Source: Thiothrix fructosivorans
Lineage (GTDB): Bacteria; Pseudomonadota; Gammaproteobacteria; Thiotrichales; Thiotrichaceae
DNA: 64,000 bases
Direction: 5' to 3'
NCBI RefSeq assembly: GCF_017349355.1
Contig: NZ_JAFMPM010000006.1
Location: 1,736,001-1,800,000, forward strand
Part shown: piece by piece, positions 8,360 to 18,412 of the stretch
Position numbering within the stretch: position 1 is the first letter of the stretch
Layout: each line of letters starts with the position of its first letter
Notes under the pieces: model-generated
What the model saw: the letters and a program-made list of their open reading frames with translations, nothing else
Told to the model about the DNA's origin: nothing
Database searches by the model: none
Made by a program: the position numbers and the translations under genes

Positions 8360-11293
8360 ATGTCGGACATAGCAGTCAAAAAACTTGCCGAGATGATCAA
8401 TGCCCCCGTTGAAGTTCTGCTCAAGCAGTTACAGGATGCAGGTATTCAGGTTAGCGGCCCCGATGCGTGGATTACGGATGCACAAAAGTTCACGTTGTTA
8501 GCACATATTCGCCAAGGCACAACCACGACGACGAATAGCGGAAATAAAATTACGTTGAAACGTCGTTCTACCAGTGAAATGACCGTCGGTGCAGGTGGGC
8601 CACGCGGTAAAACGGTGAGTGTCGAAGTCAGACACAAAAAAACGTTTGCAACGGGTGGGCAATCCCATGAACCGAGTCATGACGCTGCGCCTGCATCCCC
8701 AGTGGCGGCGGCTGGTGCGCGTGTTAGTCGTACCGAGGAATTAGCGCGTCAGTTATCGGCTGAGCGTCAAGCGCGTGAAGCAGCTATCCATAAAACGGAA
8801 CAGGATCGTCGTCAGCTTGAAGCTAAGCGTATGGAGCAGCGTCAGCCTGCTGAAATCGTTAAAGAAGTGGTTGCCGAACCACCGCAGCAACCTGCCCCTA
8901 TCGCCCAACCCGTAGTTGAGCCTATTGTCGTTCCCGTTGCCGAAAAAGTTGTGGTAAAAGAGCCTATGGTTGCGCCGCCGCCTGCGCTAGTCAAACCCGT
9001 TGCTGCCGTTGTTGCAGCGTCCGTTGTTACGGTTGCACCCGTTGCACCTGTAGTAGCTACCCCAGCAGTTGCCAGCAATGCGATTACGCCCAACGACAAT
9101 CTCAGTGCTAGAGAGCAGCGCGATGTAGTGGTAGCCGCTGCGCGTGAAGAAGCGGCTTCTGCTTTAAAACGTCGACCGTCTAAATTAAAGCCTAAGCCAT
9201 CACTTGCACCACGCGAAGTCGTTGATACGCGTGAAGTCGTTGAAACCGTTGAGCCAGAAGTTGAAAAAGTTGTTGTCGTCGCCAGCACTGTAGTGGAAAA
9301 ATATAGCGAAGCTACACCGTCAGATGACAAGAAAAGCGACAAAAAACCTGCCAAGAGCAAAGTCACCGGGCGTGGTGGTCGTGAAGAATTGCATGTTCCG
9401 AGCAGCGGTGGTAATCGTTCTGGTAAAGGTAAAGGCAAAAGCGGTGGTCGCCGTGATGCGTTCAAGCCCGATTCGCGCCAGCAAAACAACAATAACGCTA
9501 AGCATGGTTTTGAGAAACCGACAGCACCCGTGGTCAAGGAAATCGAAATTCCCACTACCATCGTCGTTTCCGACTTAGCGCAAAAGTTGGCGATTCGTGC
9601 CACTGACATTATCAAAGCGATGATGAAAATGGGCATGATGATGACCATTAACCAAGCCATCGACCAAGATACCGCGATTCTGGTGACAGAAGAGCTGGGT
9701 CACAAAGCTAAGCCGATGCAGGAAATGGATGATGCTGCTTTGCTGGCAGTGATGATGGGACAGGATGTGACCGAGTATGCTGTCAAGCCCCGTCCACCCG
9801 TTGTGACGATCATGGGTCACGTTGACCACGGTAAAACCTCCTTGCTCGACTATATTCGCAAAACCCGTGTGGCAGCAGGGGAAGCGGGCGGGATTACTCA
9901 GCATATCGGTGCTTATCACGTTGATACGGATCACGGCACGGTCACGTTCCTCGATACACCGGGACACGCTGCGTTTACCCAGATGCGCCAACGTGGTGCA
10001 CGTGTTACCGACATTATTATCTTGATCGTCGCGGCTGACGATGGCGTGATGCCGCAAACCAAAGAAGCCATCAAGCACGCGAAAGCGGCGGGTGTGCCGA
10101 TGGTGGTTGCCATCAACAAGATCGACAAGCAAGGCGCTGACCCTGATAAAGTATTGAGCGAACTTTCTCAGTATGAAGTCAATACCGAAGCGTGGGGCGG
10201 TGATGTTCCGGTCGTACAAATTTCTGCGAAAACCGGTCAGGGTATTGATGCTTTGCTGGAAACCTTATTATTAGTCGCAGAAGTACAAGAACTGACCGCC
10301 GCCGTGGATTCGCCAGCGACGGGTCATGTGATCGAAGCCAGTATTGAAAAAGGGCGTGGTGCAGTCGCCACTGTTTTGGTACGTTCTGGTACATTGCGGC
10401 GCGGCGACTTGCTGTTATGTGGTGCAGAATATGGTCGTGTGCGTGCCATGTTTGACGAAAACGGTCGCCCCGTGAAAGAAGCTGGGCCGTCGATTCCAGT
10501 TGCCGTGCTCGGTTTGTCCGCCGCCCCAGAAGCTGGTGATGAAGTGGTCGTGTTGAACGATGAACGTAAAGCGCGTGAAATTGCGGAATTACGCCGTGAA
10601 AAGCAGCGTGATACCCGTTTTGCGGCGCAGCATGTCAGCAAGTCCGAAGATTTCTTCACCCAAGTGAAGGCAAGCGAACGTGCGCAAGTGAATGTACTGA
10701 TCAAAGCCGATGTACAAGGTAGTGTGGAAGCCTTGCGTAGCGAATTGCTCAGTTTGTCTACGGATGAAGTGGAAGTTCGCATTGTCGCTGCGGGTGTCGG
10801 CGGTATTAGTGCCAGTGACGTTGACCATGCCTCGGCTTCAAAAGCCACCATGATTGCATTCAATGTGCGTACCGATGCGACCGCCCGTAAAACGGCAGCC
10901 GATAATGGCGTTACCATTCGTTACTACAGCATTATTTACGAAGTTATTGATGATATTAAGTCCGTCATGAGTGGCTTGTTGTCGCCGGAAGTGCGCGAAG
11001 TCTTCGTTGGTTTGGCAGAAGTACGCGAAGTCTTCCGTTCCTCCGAACTGGGTCAAGTGGCGGGTTGCTTGGTGGTCGATGGTGCAATGCGCCGTAGCCT
11101 GCCGATTCGCGTCTTGCGTGACAATGTGGTGATTTTCAACGGTGAGTTGGAATCCTTACGTCGTCACCGTGATGACGTGAAAGAAGTTCACATGGGGACA
11201 GAGTGCGGTATTGCGGTCAAAGACTACAATGACGTGCGCAAGGGCGATAGCATCGAATGTTATGAAAAGATTGAAGTGGCAAGGAAGATCTAA
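8360..11293 (+). CDS. infB: Translation initiation factor IF-2
   Basis: 977-aa GTPase that delivers initiator tRNA to the 30S subunit. It begins with an IF2_N domain ([20 protein letters not shown]). Then comes a long low-complexity linker of about 330 residues rich in Val, Pro, Ala and Lys, which makes the protein longer than the 890-aa E. coli factor. A second IF2_N domain follows ([20 protein letters not shown]). The GTPase motifs are G1 GHVDHGKTS near residue 485, G3 DTPGH, G4 NKID and G5 SAKTG. Domains II, III and the fMet-tRNA-binding IV end in [20 protein letters not shown]. The gene sits between nusA and rbfA (3 bp). Confidence 0.98.
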   Translation: MSDIAVKKLAEMINAPVEVLLKQLQDAGIQVSGPDAWITDAQKFTLLAHIRQGTTTTTNSGNKITLKRRSTSEMTVGAGGPRGKTVSVEVRHKKTFATGGQSHEPSHDAAPASPVAAAGARVSRTEELARQLSAERQAREAAIHKTEQDRRQLEAKRMEQRQPAEIVKEVVAEPPQQPAPIAQPVVEPIVVPVAEKVVVKEPMVAPPPALVKPVAAVVAASVVTVAPVAPVVATPAVASNAITPNDNLSAREQRDVVVAAAREEAASALKRRPSKLKPKPSLAPREVVDTREVVETVEPEVEKVVVVASTVVEKYSEATPSDDKKSDKKPAKSKVTGRGGREELHVPSSGGNRSGKGKGKSGGRRDAFKPDSRQQNNNNAKHGFEKPTAPVVKEIEIPTTIVVSDLAQKLAIRATDIIKAMMKMGMMMTINQAIDQDTAILVTEELGHKAKPMQEMDDAALLAVMMGQDVTEYAVKPRPPVVTIMGHVDHGKTSLLDYIRKTRVAAGEAGGITQHIGAYHVDTDHGTVTFLDTPGHAAFTQMRQRGARVTDIIILIVAADDGVMPQTKEAIKHAKAAGVPMVVAINKIDKQGADPDKVLSELSQYEVNTEAWGGDVPVVQISAKTGQGIDALLETLLLVAEVQELTAAVDSPATGHVIEASIEKGRGAVATVLVRSGTLRRGDLLLCGAEYGRVRAMFDENGRPVKEAGPSIPVAVLGLSAAPEAGDEVVVLNDERKAREIAELRREKQRDTRFAAQHVSKSEDFFTQVKASERAQVNVLIKADVQGSVEALRSELLSLSTDEVEVRIVAAGVGGISASDVDHASASKATMIAFNVRTDATARKTAADNGVTIRYYSIIYEVIDDIKSVMSGLLSPEVREVFVGLAEVREVFRSSELGQVAGCLVVDGAMRRSLPIRVLRDNVVIFNGELESLRRHRDDVKEVHMGTECGIAVKDYNDVRKGDSIECYEKIEVARKI

Positions 11294-11296
11294 GCG

Positions 11297-11743
11297 ATGC
11301 CCCAACATTCACGCCCTCAAGGCTTCGCCCGTGCCGATCGGGTTGGCGAGCAAATCCGCCGTGATGTAGCCATGCTGATTCGCGATCGGGTGAAGGATCC
11401 GCGCGTTGGTATGATTACGGTGCTGGATGTAGAAGTCTCCAAAGACTTCGCCCATGCCAAGATTTGGTTCGATGCGCTGCAAGCCGATCAAGGTCTGGAA
11501 GCGCAAGAAGCCCTGAATCACGCTGCCGGTTTCCTGCGCCGTGAACTGGGGCATTTGCTGAAATTGCGCATGACTCCGGCATTGCACTTCTTCTACGACG
11601 ATACCCAATCACGCGGTAATGCGCTGTCGGCGCTGATTAGCAAAGCGATTGCATCTGACCGTCACGCCGATGAAGAAGAAGCTGAAGAAGTCGATAATGT
11701 TGATGAGGGTGCTGCTAGCCCTAAAGGCGCGGCTGAATCTTGA
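11297..11743 (+). CDS. rbfA: 30S ribosome-binding factor RbfA
   Basis: 148-aa cold-shock-associated factor that helps mature the 5' end of 16S rRNA. The KH-like domain covers residues 12-110, with RVGEQIRRDVAMLIRDRVKD, the conserved VSKDFAHAKIWF, and the C-terminal signature LRMTPALHFFYDD. A 35-residue acidic tail (EEEAEEVDNVDEG) follows, longer than in E. coli and probably disordered. It starts 4 nt after infB and its stop TGA overlaps the TTG start of truB. Confidence 0.96.
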   Translation: MPQHSRPQGFARADRVGEQIRRDVAMLIRDRVKDPRVGMITVLDVEVSKDFAHAKIWFDALQADQGLEAQEALNHAAGFLRRELGHLLKLRMTPALHFFYDDTQSRGNALSALISKAIASDRHADEEEAEEVDNVDEGAASPKGAAES

Positions 11744-12657
11744 GCCGTCGCCGCTTTCGTAAACTCGACGGTATTTTGTTGCTGGATAAAGGTTTAGGCG
11801 CATCCAGCAATAAAGTGTTGCAAGATGCACGTTTCCTATTCCTCGCCGAAAAAGCGGGGCATACGGGCAGTCTTGATCCGCTTGCGTCGGGCATGTTACC
11901 CGTTTGTTTTGGCGAAGCCACCAAGGTTTCTGCCTTCCTGCTCGATTCCGATAAGCGTTATATCACCACTGCAACACTGGGGTATGTGAGCACCACTGGC
12001 GATGCTGAAGGTGAAAAGTTCAATCCGCGCCCGATTCCAGCGTTTAGCGATGCTGATTTGGAAGCGGTATTAACGCAATTTCGCGGCAATATCAGTCAAA
12101 TTCCACCGATGTATTCCGCGTTGAAAAAAGATGGGCAACCGCTCTATAAACTGGCGCGTCAAGGTATCGAAGTGGAACGCGCTGCCCGTGACCTCACCAT
12201 CCATTCCCTGACCGTTTTAGCACGTACCAACAATACGCTCACGCTGGACGTGGTGTGTAGCAAAGGCACGTATATCCGCACATTAGTTGAAGACATTGGC
12301 GAACAGCTCGGCTGTGGCGCGTATGTTTCCATGCTGCGGCGCGAATCGGTCGAGCCATTTGGCGCATTCCGCATGTACACGCTGGATGAGTTACGCGCTT
12401 TGGCGGAACAAGGTCTGGAAGCGCTGGATGCGGTGTTATTGCCTTTGGATAGCGCGTTGCCGCATTTGCCCTCTATTACTGTCGAAGAAGCGATCATTAT
12501 CCGCTTGCGCCAAGGGCAAAAGGTACGCACTGACCACGACGATGCTGAATTGCTGCGTATTTACAGCGAATTTGGCGAATTCATTGGCTTGTGTGAGTCG
12601 CTGCGCGGGGTACTGATTCCTCGGCGGCTGCTGGCATATACCAGCACCCACTTGTAA
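11740..12657 (+). CDS. truB: tRNA pseudouridine(55) synthase TruB
   Basis: 305-aa enzyme that makes pseudouridine 55 in the T loop of tRNAs. The catalytic aspartate is D46 in HTGSLDPLASGMLP; the conserved FRGNISQIPPMYSALKKDG and GTYIRTLVEDIG motifs follow, and a C-terminal PUA-like region closes the protein. The start is a TTG in a TTGA overlap with the rbfA stop; no in-frame ATG lies near, and the sequence SRRRFRKLDGILLLDKG aligns with the normal N-terminus, so I accept TTG. It is the last gene of the operon here; rpsO, which often follows, is not present, and a convergent gabD comes next. Confidence 0.96.
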   Translation: MSRRRFRKLDGILLLDKGLGASSNKVLQDARFLFLAEKAGHTGSLDPLASGMLPVCFGEATKVSAFLLDSDKRYITTATLGYVSTTGDAEGEKFNPRPIPAFSDADLEAVLTQFRGNISQIPPMYSALKKDGQPLYKLARQGIEVERAARDLTIHSLTVLARTNNTLTLDVVCSKGTYIRTLVEDIGEQLGCGAYVSMLRRESVEPFGAFRMYTLDELRALAEQGLEALDAVLLPLDSALPHLPSITVEEAIIIRLRQGQKVRTDHDDAELLRIYSEFGEFIGLCESLRGVLIPRRLLAYTSTHL

Positions 12658-12671
12658 GGTTATTGCAGACC

Positions 12672-14123
12672 TCAAAGCCCCATGTGCAGGTATTTCACTT
12701 CCAGATATTCCTCAATGCCGTATTTCGAGCCTTCCCGCCCTAAGCCTGAGCTTTTCTGACCGCCAAATGGCGCGACTTCGGTAGAAATTGCCCCGCTATT
12801 AATGCCTACCATGCCATATTCTAAGGCTTCAGAAACGCGCCAAACGCGCCCAATATCACGCGAATACAGGTAAGCTGCAAGGCCATATTCGGTGTCATTC
12901 GCCATCTGAATTGCTTCCTCTTCCGTTTCAAACTTGAATAACGGCGCAACAGGGCCGAAGATTTCCTCTTTTGCCACACGCATACTCGGCAATACATTGG
13001 TTAATACGGTTGGCGTGTAGAACGTGCCGCCTAATTCATGTCGCCGTCCGCCACCTACAATTTTTGCACCACATTGCACCGCATCTGCTACCAATGCTTC
13101 GACTTTGCAGAGAGCTGCTTCATCAATTAAAGGGCCTTGCGTTACGTCGGTTTCTGTTCCGTGTCCAACCTTGAGCTTGGCAACAGCCTGCGCGAGCTTT
13201 TCGGCAAATGCGTCGTAGACACTGGCTTGTACTAAAAAGCGATTGGTACAGACGCAAGTTTGCCCGGCATTCCGGTATTTAGAGGCGACTGCACCGGCTA
13301 CCGCTGCATCGAGATCGGCATCGTCAAACACGATAAACGGCGCATTGCCACCCAGTTCCAACGAGAGTTTTTTCAGGGTTGGGGCGCATTGCTGCATCAA
13401 TAAGCGACCCACAGCGGTCGAGCCAGTGAAACTGAGTTTGCGCACTTTATCACTGGCGGTTAACTCGCCACCAATCACTTGCGGCTCACCCGTGATCACG
13501 CTGAAAATACCCGCTGGAATGCCCGCTTGTTCCGCCAGCACTGCCAAAGCAAGCGCTGACAATGGCGTTTGTTCCGCCGGTTTGACGACCATTGCACAAC
13601 CTGCCGCTAATGCTGGAGCGGCTTTTCGGGTAATCATGGCGGCAGGAAAATTCCACGGTGTAATCGCCGCGCATACCCCAACGGGTTCTTTGATGACCAC
13701 AATCCGGCTATTGGGAAAAGGTGAGGGAATGACATCGCCGTAAGTGCGCTTACCTTCTTCCGCAAACCATTGGATGAAGGCGGCGGCATACGCAATTTCA
13801 CCGCGTGCTTCTGCCAGCGGTTTGCCTTGTTCAGCGGTCATGAGTTGCGCCAAATCTTCCTGATTGTCCAGCATGAGCTGATACCAAACCTGTAAGATTT
13901 TAGAGCGTTCGGCAGCAGTTCGTTTGCGCCATGCACGTTGCGCCAGCACAGCGCCGTCAATCGCAGCGCGGGTTTGCACGGCACTGCAACGTGGAACGGT
14001 GGCAATAATTGCGCCCGTTGCAGGGTTGGTGACGGTTAGGGTGCTGCCATCTTCCGCCGCGACCCATGCACCGTTTAGGTAAGCGTGTGAGCGGAGTAGG
14101 GCAGGATTCTTTAAAAGCATCAT
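12672..14123 (-). CDS. gabD: Succinate-semialdehyde dehydrogenase (NADP+)
   Basis: 483-aa aldehyde dehydrogenase that oxidises succinate semialdehyde to succinate, usually the last step of GABA breakdown. The active-site glutamate is E256 (LSLELGGNAPFIVFDDAD) and the nucleophile is C290 (NAGQTCVCTN); TPWNFPAAMITRKAAPALAAG and FTGSTAVG mark the cofactor-binding site. The second Cys two residues after the nucleophile (CVC) is typical of SSADH and can form a redox switch. No gabT or gabP lies nearby. It is translationally coupled to topB by a 4-nt overlap, an unusual pairing. Substrate assignment rests on strong overall similarity to GabD; a related succinate/glutarate semialdehyde role is possible. 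Confidence 0.9.
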   Translation of the reverse strand: MMLLKNPALLRSHAYLNGAWVAAEDGSTLTVTNPATGAIIATVPRCSAVQTRAAIDGAVLAQRAWRKRTAAERSKILQVWYQLMLDNQEDLAQLMTAEQGKPLAEARGEIAYAAAFIQWFAEEGKRTYGDVIPSPFPNSRIVVIKEPVGVCAAITPWNFPAAMITRKAAPALAAGCAMVVKPAEQTPLSALALAVLAEQAGIPAGIFSVITGEPQVIGGELTASDKVRKLSFTGSTAVGRLLMQQCAPTLKKLSLELGGNAPFIVFDDADLDAAVAGAVASKYRNAGQTCVCTNRFLVQASVYDAFAEKLAQAVAKLKVGHGTETDVTQGPLIDEAALCKVEALVADAVQCGAKIVGGGRRHELGGTFYTPTVLTNVLPSMRVAKEEIFGPVAPLFKFETEEEAIQMANDTEYGLAAYLYSRDIGRVWRVSEALEYGMVGINSGAISTEVAPFGGQKSSGLGREGSKYGIEEYLEVKYLHMGL

Positions 14124-16231
14124 GTTGCATTACCTCGGCGAATATTCACAATGGTTGTACAGGTGGGATAGCCGCTGCATCCCCAAAAAACGCCGTATTT
14201 TCCGGCGCGTTTCACCATCGCTTTGCCGCAAGCGGGGCAGGTTTTACGCTCTGGTGGCGCGTCATCAACAGCAATGGGTACGGCAGCAGGAACAGTAGCC
14301 ATTTTTTTCGGTTGAAAGTCAGCTAAAGCGGCGGGGTTAATACCCGTGCCCGCTTTGGCGCGTTCTAGCACTTTGAGCAGCCAAGTTTGCTGTTTTTCCA
14401 TGAACTGTTCCAGCGACATTTCACCATTGGCAACGGCTTCGAGGGCTTGTTCCCACGCGGCGGTGAGGGCTGGGTCTTTGACAGCATTCGGTAACATGCT
14501 AATCAGTGCCATGCCTTTGGGCGTTGCCCGCAGTTGTTTCTTTTTGCCTTCGCGTTCGAGCAGTTTGCGGGTTAGCAGCGTTTCGATGATCGCGGCACGG
14601 GTGGCTTCCGTACCAATGCCAGCATTTTCTTTGAGGATGGCTTTGAGTTTGGGATTTTCGACCGCTTTGGCAACGCTTTTCATGGCTTGAATCAACGTGC
14701 CTTCGGTGTAAGGCGCGGGCGGTTTGGTCTGGCGTTGCACGAGTTCGGTCGTGTCGATAAGTACGCTATCGCCCACGGTGAGTTTGGGTAATGCTTGCGT
14801 TTCTTCAGGCGTTTTGGCGTTTTTTTCTGGCGTGTCAGCCGTTGGAATCGGGGTATTATCGCCCGGTTCTTGGTAAGCCACTTTCCAGCCCATGACCCGA
14901 TCGACGCGCCCTGAGGTACGAAAGATATACCCTTGGCAATCGAGTTCGATCACGCTTTGGTCGTATTCGTAGGCAGGGAAAAATTGTGCCAGATAGCGTT
15001 TACGAATTAGGTCGTAGATGTAAAATTCAGCCTCCGACAAGCGTTCAATGCTGCCTTGTGCGGCAGTGGGAATAATGCCGTGATGAGCCGTGATTTTTTT
15101 ATCATCCCACGCTTTGCTTTTGCGCTTGGGGTCAGCTTGTGCCACTAAGGGCGCTAAGTTGCGGTCGATGTGCGTTAGTGCACTGAATACGTTGGCAGCA
15201 TCGGCATGTTGTGAAACGGGTAAGTAGCCGCAATCGGTACGTGGGTAGGTGGTCAGTTTGTGGGTTTCGTATAAGGCTTGTGCCACGTCCAGCACTTGCT
15301 TGGCACTCATTCCCCAGCGGCGTGAGGCTTCGACTTGCAAGCCGGAAAGTTCGTAGGGCAATGGTGCATTCTGGCGTTTGCGTTCGGTATCGCAGCGTAG
15401 CACCGTCGCGTTTTGTCCTTGGCAAGTGCTGGCAACGTGTTGCGCTAGCGCGTTGTCGATGCACCGCCCTTCGCTGTCCACACCCTCTTTGCCTTTGGGG
15501 GCAACCCAGTTGGCTTTGAACGATTGCGGTGTTTCGGGAGGTAAACATGCTGCGATGACATCCCAGTAATCCACTGGCACAAAGTGTTTAATCTGTTCAT
15601 CGCGGTCAGCCACCAAGCGTAAAGTAGGGGTTTGCACGCGCCCCACGCTCAATGCGCCACCGTTTGCACCGAGTTTCCCACTGTATTGCGCTGCCAAAGT
15701 GTAAGCACGGCTCAAGTTCATGCCGACTAGCCAGTCAGCGCGGCTACGGGCGATACCTGCTTGATACAGTTTTTCGGTGGCAGTACCCGGTTTGAGTTGC
15801 CCTAAGGCTTTGCGGATGCTGGCATCATCGAGTGCGGACAGCCATAAGCGTGAAATTTGCCCGTGGTAACGGCACAGTTCCATCACTTCGCGGGCAATCA
15901 TTTCGCCTTCGCGATCCGCATCGGTAGCAATCACCACGTGTTGTGCTTTTGCCAGCAGGGCTTTGATTACTTTGAATTGTTTTGCGCCGGATTTTTTCAC
16001 ATCCAGTTGCCACTCTTGAGGCAGGATGGGCAGGGAAGCAAAATTCCAGCGTTTATATTGTTCACCATAGGCTTCGGGTTCGGCTTGTTCGAGCAAATGC
16101 CCAAAGCACCAAGTGACGGTGATGCCCTGACCTTGCAGGTAGCCGTCGCCGCGCCCATTCGCCCCTAACACGCGGGCAATATCGCGTGCTTGGCTGGGTT
16201 TTTCACATAAATAAAGCATGATGCTCGTCAT
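14120..16231 (-). CDS. topB: DNA topoisomerase III
   Basis: 703-aa type IA topoisomerase that decatenates DNA by single-strand passage. The N-terminal TOPRIM domain holds LYLCEKPSQARDIARVLGA and the metal-binding ATDADREGE motif. The catalytic tyrosine lies in LTTYPRTDCGYLP near residue 335. A C-terminal zinc ribbon (CPACGKAMVKRAGKYGVFWG, then CSGYPTC) has the 4-Cys topo_C_ZnRpt pattern, which E. coli TopB lacks in this form. Two starts are possible, M1 (16231) and M5 (16219); alignment with other TopB proteins slightly favours the second. The gene precedes gabD and overlaps it by 4 nt. Confidence 0.93.
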   Translation of the reverse strand: MTSIMLYLCEKPSQARDIARVLGANGRGDGYLQGQGITVTWCFGHLLEQAEPEAYGEQYKRWNFASLPILPQEWQLDVKKSGAKQFKVIKALLAKAQHVVIATDADREGEMIAREVMELCRYHGQISRLWLSALDDASIRKALGQLKPGTATEKLYQAGIARSRADWLVGMNLSRAYTLAAQYSGKLGANGGALSVGRVQTPTLRLVADRDEQIKHFVPVDYWDVIAACLPPETPQSFKANWVAPKGKEGVDSEGRCIDNALAQHVASTCQGQNATVLRCDTERKRQNAPLPYELSGLQVEASRRWGMSAKQVLDVAQALYETHKLTTYPRTDCGYLPVSQHADAANVFSALTHIDRNLAPLVAQADPKRKSKAWDDKKITAHHGIIPTAAQGSIERLSEAEFYIYDLIRKRYLAQFFPAYEYDQSVIELDCQGYIFRTSGRVDRVMGWKVAYQEPGDNTPIPTADTPEKNAKTPEETQALPKLTVGDSVLIDTTELVQRQTKPPAPYTEGTLIQAMKSVAKAVENPKLKAILKENAGIGTEATRAAIIETLLTRKLLEREGKKKQLRATPKGMALISMLPNAVKDPALTAAWEQALEAVANGEMSLEQFMEKQQTWLLKVLERAKAGTGINPAALADFQPKKMATVPAAVPIAVDDAPPERKTCPACGKAMVKRAGKYGVFWGCSGYPTCTTIVNIRRGNAT

Positions 16232-16333
16232 TCTGATCTGTCATCGCCAGCATCATAGGCATTTCTACGCCAAGCGGCAAATCTTATGATTAAACAGGTC
16301 TTTTATTTTGCGGGTGTGCCTGTTATTCTTCGA

Positions 16334-16371
16334 GTTAATCTGCTCTACGCCTGTAGGATTAGCAGATTAAC
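16334..16371. repeat. Perfect 11-bp inverted repeat in a divergent promoter region
   Basis: GTTAATCTGCT (16334-16344) and AGCAGATTAAC (16361-16371) are exact reverse complements around 16 nt; inside, CTAC and GTAG pair as well. It lies between topB (minus) and the unknown gene at 16464 (plus). It lacks a T run, so it is not a typical terminator. It could be an operator or a short palindromic repeat. Confidence 0.6.
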
Positions 16372-16463
16372 CACGTCTAATAATAGTAAAAGCTGTATGC
16401 AGCTAGTATCTTTGTTCAATAAGATTTCGTGATTTTGGTTGAACGTGTCAGTTGAGGATATAA

Positions 16464-16904
16464 ATGAGTAAAAAACCTTCCACCGGAAGTTTCGATATTA
16501 TTCTGGATATGGAACATATCGGCAGTCGGGATAATCTGTGTCTGTCGTTTGGCGCAGGTTTGTTTAGAAAGCTAGGCTGGGGTTCGGGCGATTGGCTATC
16601 CTTCGACACCAGTGAAACGGGAAAAATTGCGTTTAAGCAAGTAGACGAGCCATCTGAAACCACGTTTAATATCAGAAAACTTAAATTGCAGTCGGGTTTT
16701 TATAAAGTCTGCTTTTATTCACCGTTATATGTTTTTCCCAAAGCGGTGGAGTTATCCAAGGAAAAAGCCTTATTTAATGCAACGACTTGGACATTGACCT
16801 TATTGATTCCTGATGAATATCGGTTTGTTGAGCCAGTTATCATCGAACCGATCAAACGTTGCTTAACCATTGATGATATTGCTGCCGCCTTTAGTAAATT
16901 ATAA
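16464..16904 (+). CDS. Hypothetical protein, 146 aa
   Basis: I do not recognise this gene. It encodes a soluble 146-aa protein without signal peptide or membrane helix, with alternating beta-like stretches (CLSFGAGLFRKLGWGSGDWL, FYKVCFYSPLYVFPKA) and the C-terminal helix CLTIDDIAAAFSKL. The start ATG has a good ribosome-binding site (GAGGA, 7 nt upstream). It is alone on the plus strand between the topB promoter region and the OmpA-like operon, with 159 bp before the next gene. Base composition is more AT-rich than its neighbours, which could mean recent acquisition. No function is proposed. Confidence 0.7.
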   Translation: MSKKPSTGSFDIILDMEHIGSRDNLCLSFGAGLFRKLGWGSGDWLSFDTSETGKIAFKQVDEPSETTFNIRKLKLQSGFYKVCFYSPLYVFPKAVELSKEKALFNATTWTLTLLIPDEYRFVEPVIIEPIKRCLTIDDIAAAFSKL

Positions 16905-17063
16905 GAGTCAATGTGGATCAACACTGAGCCTTCGCAAAACCCTAAACCGACCGATCAGCGGGAAAAATTATCCGTCTAATAAGCATTTTTAAAACTTAAT
17001 TGGTAATTAATGCTACTACACTAGATGTTGGATATTTTACAACGATAACCAAAGGATCGTGTT

Positions 17064-18299
17064 ATGGATAAAAAACGCTCGTGCTGTTGCGGTGAATTGC
17101 CTGCCATGTGGTGGTGGTTGCTGACATTTCTGGGGTTGCCCCTGCTATTTTTCCTGATGACGGCTGCGCGTCAGGGTGTGGTTGAAAAAGATTTAACGAC
17201 TCGTAGTTCAGCGGCATTAAAAGCAGCGGGCCTGGATTGGGCAACGGTGAACCTTGAGCAGCGTGGGCGTGATGTGCAGCTTCAAGGCATGGCAGCTTCC
17301 GCTCCAGCGCGTGATGCTGCGCTCAAAACCGTACAAAATGTTTATGGTGTGCGCGAGGTGCAAAACCTCATCGAAGTTGCTGCCGCTCCTGCGCAAGAAG
17401 AACCTATTCAAGTCGCTGCGCCTGTCGCCAGCACTGAGCCTGTACAAGCATCCGCACCTACTCCGTTGAAAGCGCCCGACTTTTCACTGCAAATGGTGGA
17501 AGGCAAGATTGTGCTGCAAGGTGTGATGGGTTCTCAGCAAGAAATTGCTGCTGCCGTAAAAGCCGTGCAGGGCGCTTATGGCACAATGCAAATCGACAAT
17601 CAAATGCAACTGGCTGATGGTGTTGCGCCCGCTGATTGGTTGAACAGTGTGGCGGGTTTGCTGCCTGCGTTGCAGGGTTTGGAAAATGCTAGCCTGAAAG
17701 TTTCCGCCGCCGGTAATAGCATCGGTGGGGATTTGCCATCCGACGCGGACAAAGCCGGATTGTTGGCAAAAGCCCAACAAGTTTTGGGTGCAGGTATTGC
17801 GGATCAATTAGCGGTCAAAGCGCCTGTTGCGCCCGAACCAACGCCTATGCCTACACCCGTAGCAGCCGCGCCTACCAAAGTAGAACCAGCCGTCGCCTCT
17901 ACACCGGAACAGCAAGCGGTAACGAATTGCCAGCAGCAATTGAACGATGCCATGACCGGCAAAACGGTTCTGTTTGAAACCAATCGGTCTGTTATCAAGA
18001 AAGATAGCCTTGCGTTGTTGGATTCGCTCGCCAGTATTATTTCCAGTTGTCAGTCAAGCATTGCAGGACGCGGCATTCAAGTAAGTGGACATACCGATAA
18101 TGTGGGTAACGATACTTACAACCAGAAATTGAGTCAGCAACGTGCTGGTGTGGTGAAAGATTACCTCGTCAAAAAGGGCATTGAGGGTGGTTTGATTACG
18201 AGTGTTGGTTTGGGTGAAAGCAAACCGATTGCCTCGAACGATGATGAGGCAGGTCGTTCGCAGAACCGCAGAATTACCTTTGACATCAACCCTCAGTAA
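17064..18299 (+). CDS. TM-BON-OmpA envelope protein (ArfA/OmpATb-like architecture)
   Basis: 411-aa envelope protein. After a Cys-rich N-terminus (KKRSCCCGELP), a single transmembrane helix (WWWLLTFLGLPLLFFLMTA, residues 16-34) anchors it in the inner membrane. Two BON-like modules follow (about 45-110, with VNLEQRGRDVQLQGMA, and about 135-250), joined by Ala/Pro-rich linkers. The C-terminal OmpA peptidoglycan-binding domain (about 295-411) has VLFETNRSVIKKDSLALLD, VSGHTDNVGNDTYNQKLSQQ and SQNRRITFDI. This order matches mycobacterial OmpATb/ArfA. The 32-aa membrane peptide 11 bp downstream and the repeat protein after it complete an operon. The ribosome-binding site AAGGA precedes ATG 17064. 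Function is inferred from architecture only. Confidence 0.82.
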   Translation: MDKKRSCCCGELPAMWWWLLTFLGLPLLFFLMTAARQGVVEKDLTTRSSAALKAAGLDWATVNLEQRGRDVQLQGMAASAPARDAALKTVQNVYGVREVQNLIEVAAAPAQEEPIQVAAPVASTEPVQASAPTPLKAPDFSLQMVEGKIVLQGVMGSQQEIAAAVKAVQGAYGTMQIDNQMQLADGVAPADWLNSVAGLLPALQGLENASLKVSAAGNSIGGDLPSDADKAGLLAKAQQVLGAGIADQLAVKAPVAPEPTPMPTPVAAAPTKVEPAVASTPEQQAVTNCQQQLNDAMTGKTVLFETNRSVIKKDSLALLDSLASIISSCQSSIAGRGIQVSGHTDNVGNDTYNQKLSQQRAGVVKDYLVKKGIEGGLITSVGLGESKPIASNDDEAGRSQNRRITFDINPQ

Positions 18300-18310
18300 A
18301 GGAGAACGTT

Positions 18311-18409
18311 ATGATGTATTTATTTTCAGAATTGTTCATGTGGCTCTTGCTGACGTTTATCTTCGGCTTGTTGATGGGTTGGTTTTCACGTTCCGGTAAA
18401 GAGGATTAA
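18311..18409 (+). CDS. 32-aa single-pass membrane peptide
   Basis: A short gene too small for routine ORF calling: starts MMYLFSELFMWLLLTFIF, then a glycine-containing helix end (GLLMGW), and ends FSRSGKED. Supporting evidence is the AGGAG ribosome-binding site 6 nt before ATG 18311, the tight spacing (11 bp after the OmpA-like gene, 3 bp before the next gene) and one clean transmembrane helix with a positively charged C-terminal end. It may help assemble the neighbouring envelope proteins, in the position that ArfB holds in mycobacteria. No homologue is recognised with certainty. Confidence 0.7.
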   Translation: MMYLFSELFMWLLLTFIFGLLMGWFSRSGKED

Positions 18410-18412
18410 ATC

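Noticed and set aside
8842-9660. A 272-aa frame antisense to infB
   Set aside because: Shadow of the Val/Pro/Ala-rich linker of IF-2; low complexity and no independent start signals.
12672-16231. A GABA-catabolism operon around gabD
   Set aside because: No gabT, gabP or regulator is present; the partner gene is topB, so only the single dehydrogenase is supported.
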